Of a stretch of DNA of 24,109 nt, positions 23,584-24,109 are shown piece by piece. The notes beneath the pieces are model-generated. The model saw only the letters and a program-made list of their open reading frames with translations. It made no database searches and was not told the origin of the DNA. Source of the stretch: JBOGWY01 sp050694015 (lineage in GTDB: Bacteria > Actinomycetota > CADDZG01 > WHSQ01); contig JBOGWY010000315.1 in NCBI GenBank assembly GCA_050694015.1, forward strand, positions 1 through 24,109, given 5' to 3'. The position numbers and the translations under genes were made by a program. How positions within the stretch are numbered: position 1 is the first letter of the stretch; each line of letters starts with the position of its first letter.

Positions 23584-24084
23584 ATGAGCAAGGCGTGCGA
23601 GAAACCCGACGACATCCGGTTCTCCACGTGGCCGCTGCTCCTGGAGGCGCATGCGGTCCTGGTGGAGCGGCTCGAGCGCGACCTCGAGGCCGCCGGGGGG
23701 CCGCCGCTCACCTGGTACGACGTGATGGTCCAGCTCTCGGGGGCTACCGACGGCGCGCTGTCGATGAAGGAGCTCGCCGCCCGGGTGCTTCTGAGCAAGA
23801 GTGGCGTCACCCGGCTGGTCGATCGCATGGTCGCGGCCGGCTACGTCGAGCGCACCGCGTGCCCGACCGACCGGCGGGTCGTCTACGCCCGGATCACCGA
23901 CGAGGGCCGGGCCGTCATGGACCGCTTCGCTCCCAAGCACATCGCCGACGTCGAGCGCTACTTCAGCCGCCACATGACCGACACCGAGGCCCAGGTCGTC
24001 CGCAAGGTCCTGATGCGGCTGATAGAGGCCGCTCGCCGCCCGGCCCCTGCCGCCGCCGAGGAAGCCGAGGAACGGTCCGCCTAA
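23584..24084 (+). CDS. MarR family transcriptional regulator
   Basis: 166 residues from ATG 23584. An in-frame ATG at 23572 overlaps the -10 hexamer and so is probably not transcribed. A helical N-terminus (WPLLLEAHAVLVERLERDLE) for dimerisation precedes a winged helix-turn-helix: LSMKELAARVLLSKSGVTRL (about 60-79), then VDRMVAAGYVERTACPTDRR and the wing VVYARITDEGRAVMDRF, the typical MarR signature with the DRR contact. The C-terminus is Ala/Glu-rich. These dimers respond to small phenolic or oxidative signals and often control adjacent genes. The divergent helicase is a neighbour but not an obvious target. The ligand is unknown. Confidence 0.93.
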   Translation: MSKACEKPDDIRFSTWPLLLEAHAVLVERLERDLEAAGGPPLTWYDVMVQLSGATDGALSMKELAARVLLSKSGVTRLVDRMVAAGYVERTACPTDRRVVYARITDEGRAVMDRFAPKHIADVERYFSRHMTDTEAQVVRKVLMRLIEAARRPAPAAAEEAEERSA

Positions 24085-24109
24085 CCGTCTCGGCGACGCG
24101 GATGATGTC
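24085..24109 (-). other. possible 3' end of a fourth LVIVD-repeat gene
   Basis: The last 15 bases (GACGCGGATGATGTC) are identical to the 3' end of the LVIVD paralog 1 gene (at 904-918), where they encode the final DIIRV. Read on the minus strand here they also give DIIRV, then AETV. The stop in this frame is not reached until 23963, inside the marR-like gene, so the true end is unclear. Confidence 0.3.

Overview
The window is GC-rich and densely coded. GTG and TTG starts are frequent (five genes have a strong non-ATG case), and one promoter sits so close to its ATG that the mRNA is probably leaderless. Exported beta-propeller, TolB/RTX and Tat-type PhoX proteins, GC-rich linkers and single-copy housekeeping genes such as ftsH, gntK and mug together suggest an uncultured actinobacterial lineage (Actinomycetota). 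I cannot place it lower from sequence alone. No rRNA, tRNA, CRISPR array, transposase or integrase was seen.

Layout. (1) 1-799: 5' part of a lipoprotein ABC substrate-binding protein that runs off the left edge. (2) 895-12181: seven consecutive genes that all encode exported, probably beta-propeller, proteins: three LVIVD-repeat paralogs (895-2004, 6971-8092, 8248-9399), a Tat-exported PhoX-like protein (2161-3648, the only one on the + strand), two paralogous TolB-propeller plus RTX-like proteins (3653-5209, 5309-6835), and a membrane-anchored protein joining a BNR/Asp-box propeller to a vWA domain that resembles the integrin-beta I-like domain (9491-12181). (3) 12286-14823: an unrecognised 87-residue protein convergent with an FtsH protease carrying an unusual hydrophilic insertion. 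(4) 14956-17479: a tightly packed gntK-yjbQ-mug run. (5) 17480-17802: a 323-base intergenic stretch full of GGGGT-N-CA inverted repeats. (6) 17803-23379: family-5 solute-binding protein, TlpA/ResA-type thioredoxin, LOG-family protein, SAM methyltransferase and DEAD-box RNA helicase. (7) 23584-24084: a MarR regulator with a readable promoter. The last 25 bases match the 3' end of an LVIVD-repeat gene, hinting at a fourth copy past the right edge.

How the genes may work together. The 11-kb propeller island looks like an extracellular or cell-surface module: soluble secreted propellers, Ca-binding RTX-like tails and one surface-anchored adhesion-type receptor. The three LVIVD proteins share an invariant set of His and Cys residues, which suggests metal binding or disulfides rather than only a scaffold. 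No pathway can be assigned from sequence alone. A 54-base repeat lies directly behind the stop codons of two unrelated genes 14 kb apart, and a shared upstream box precedes the two TolB/RTX genes.
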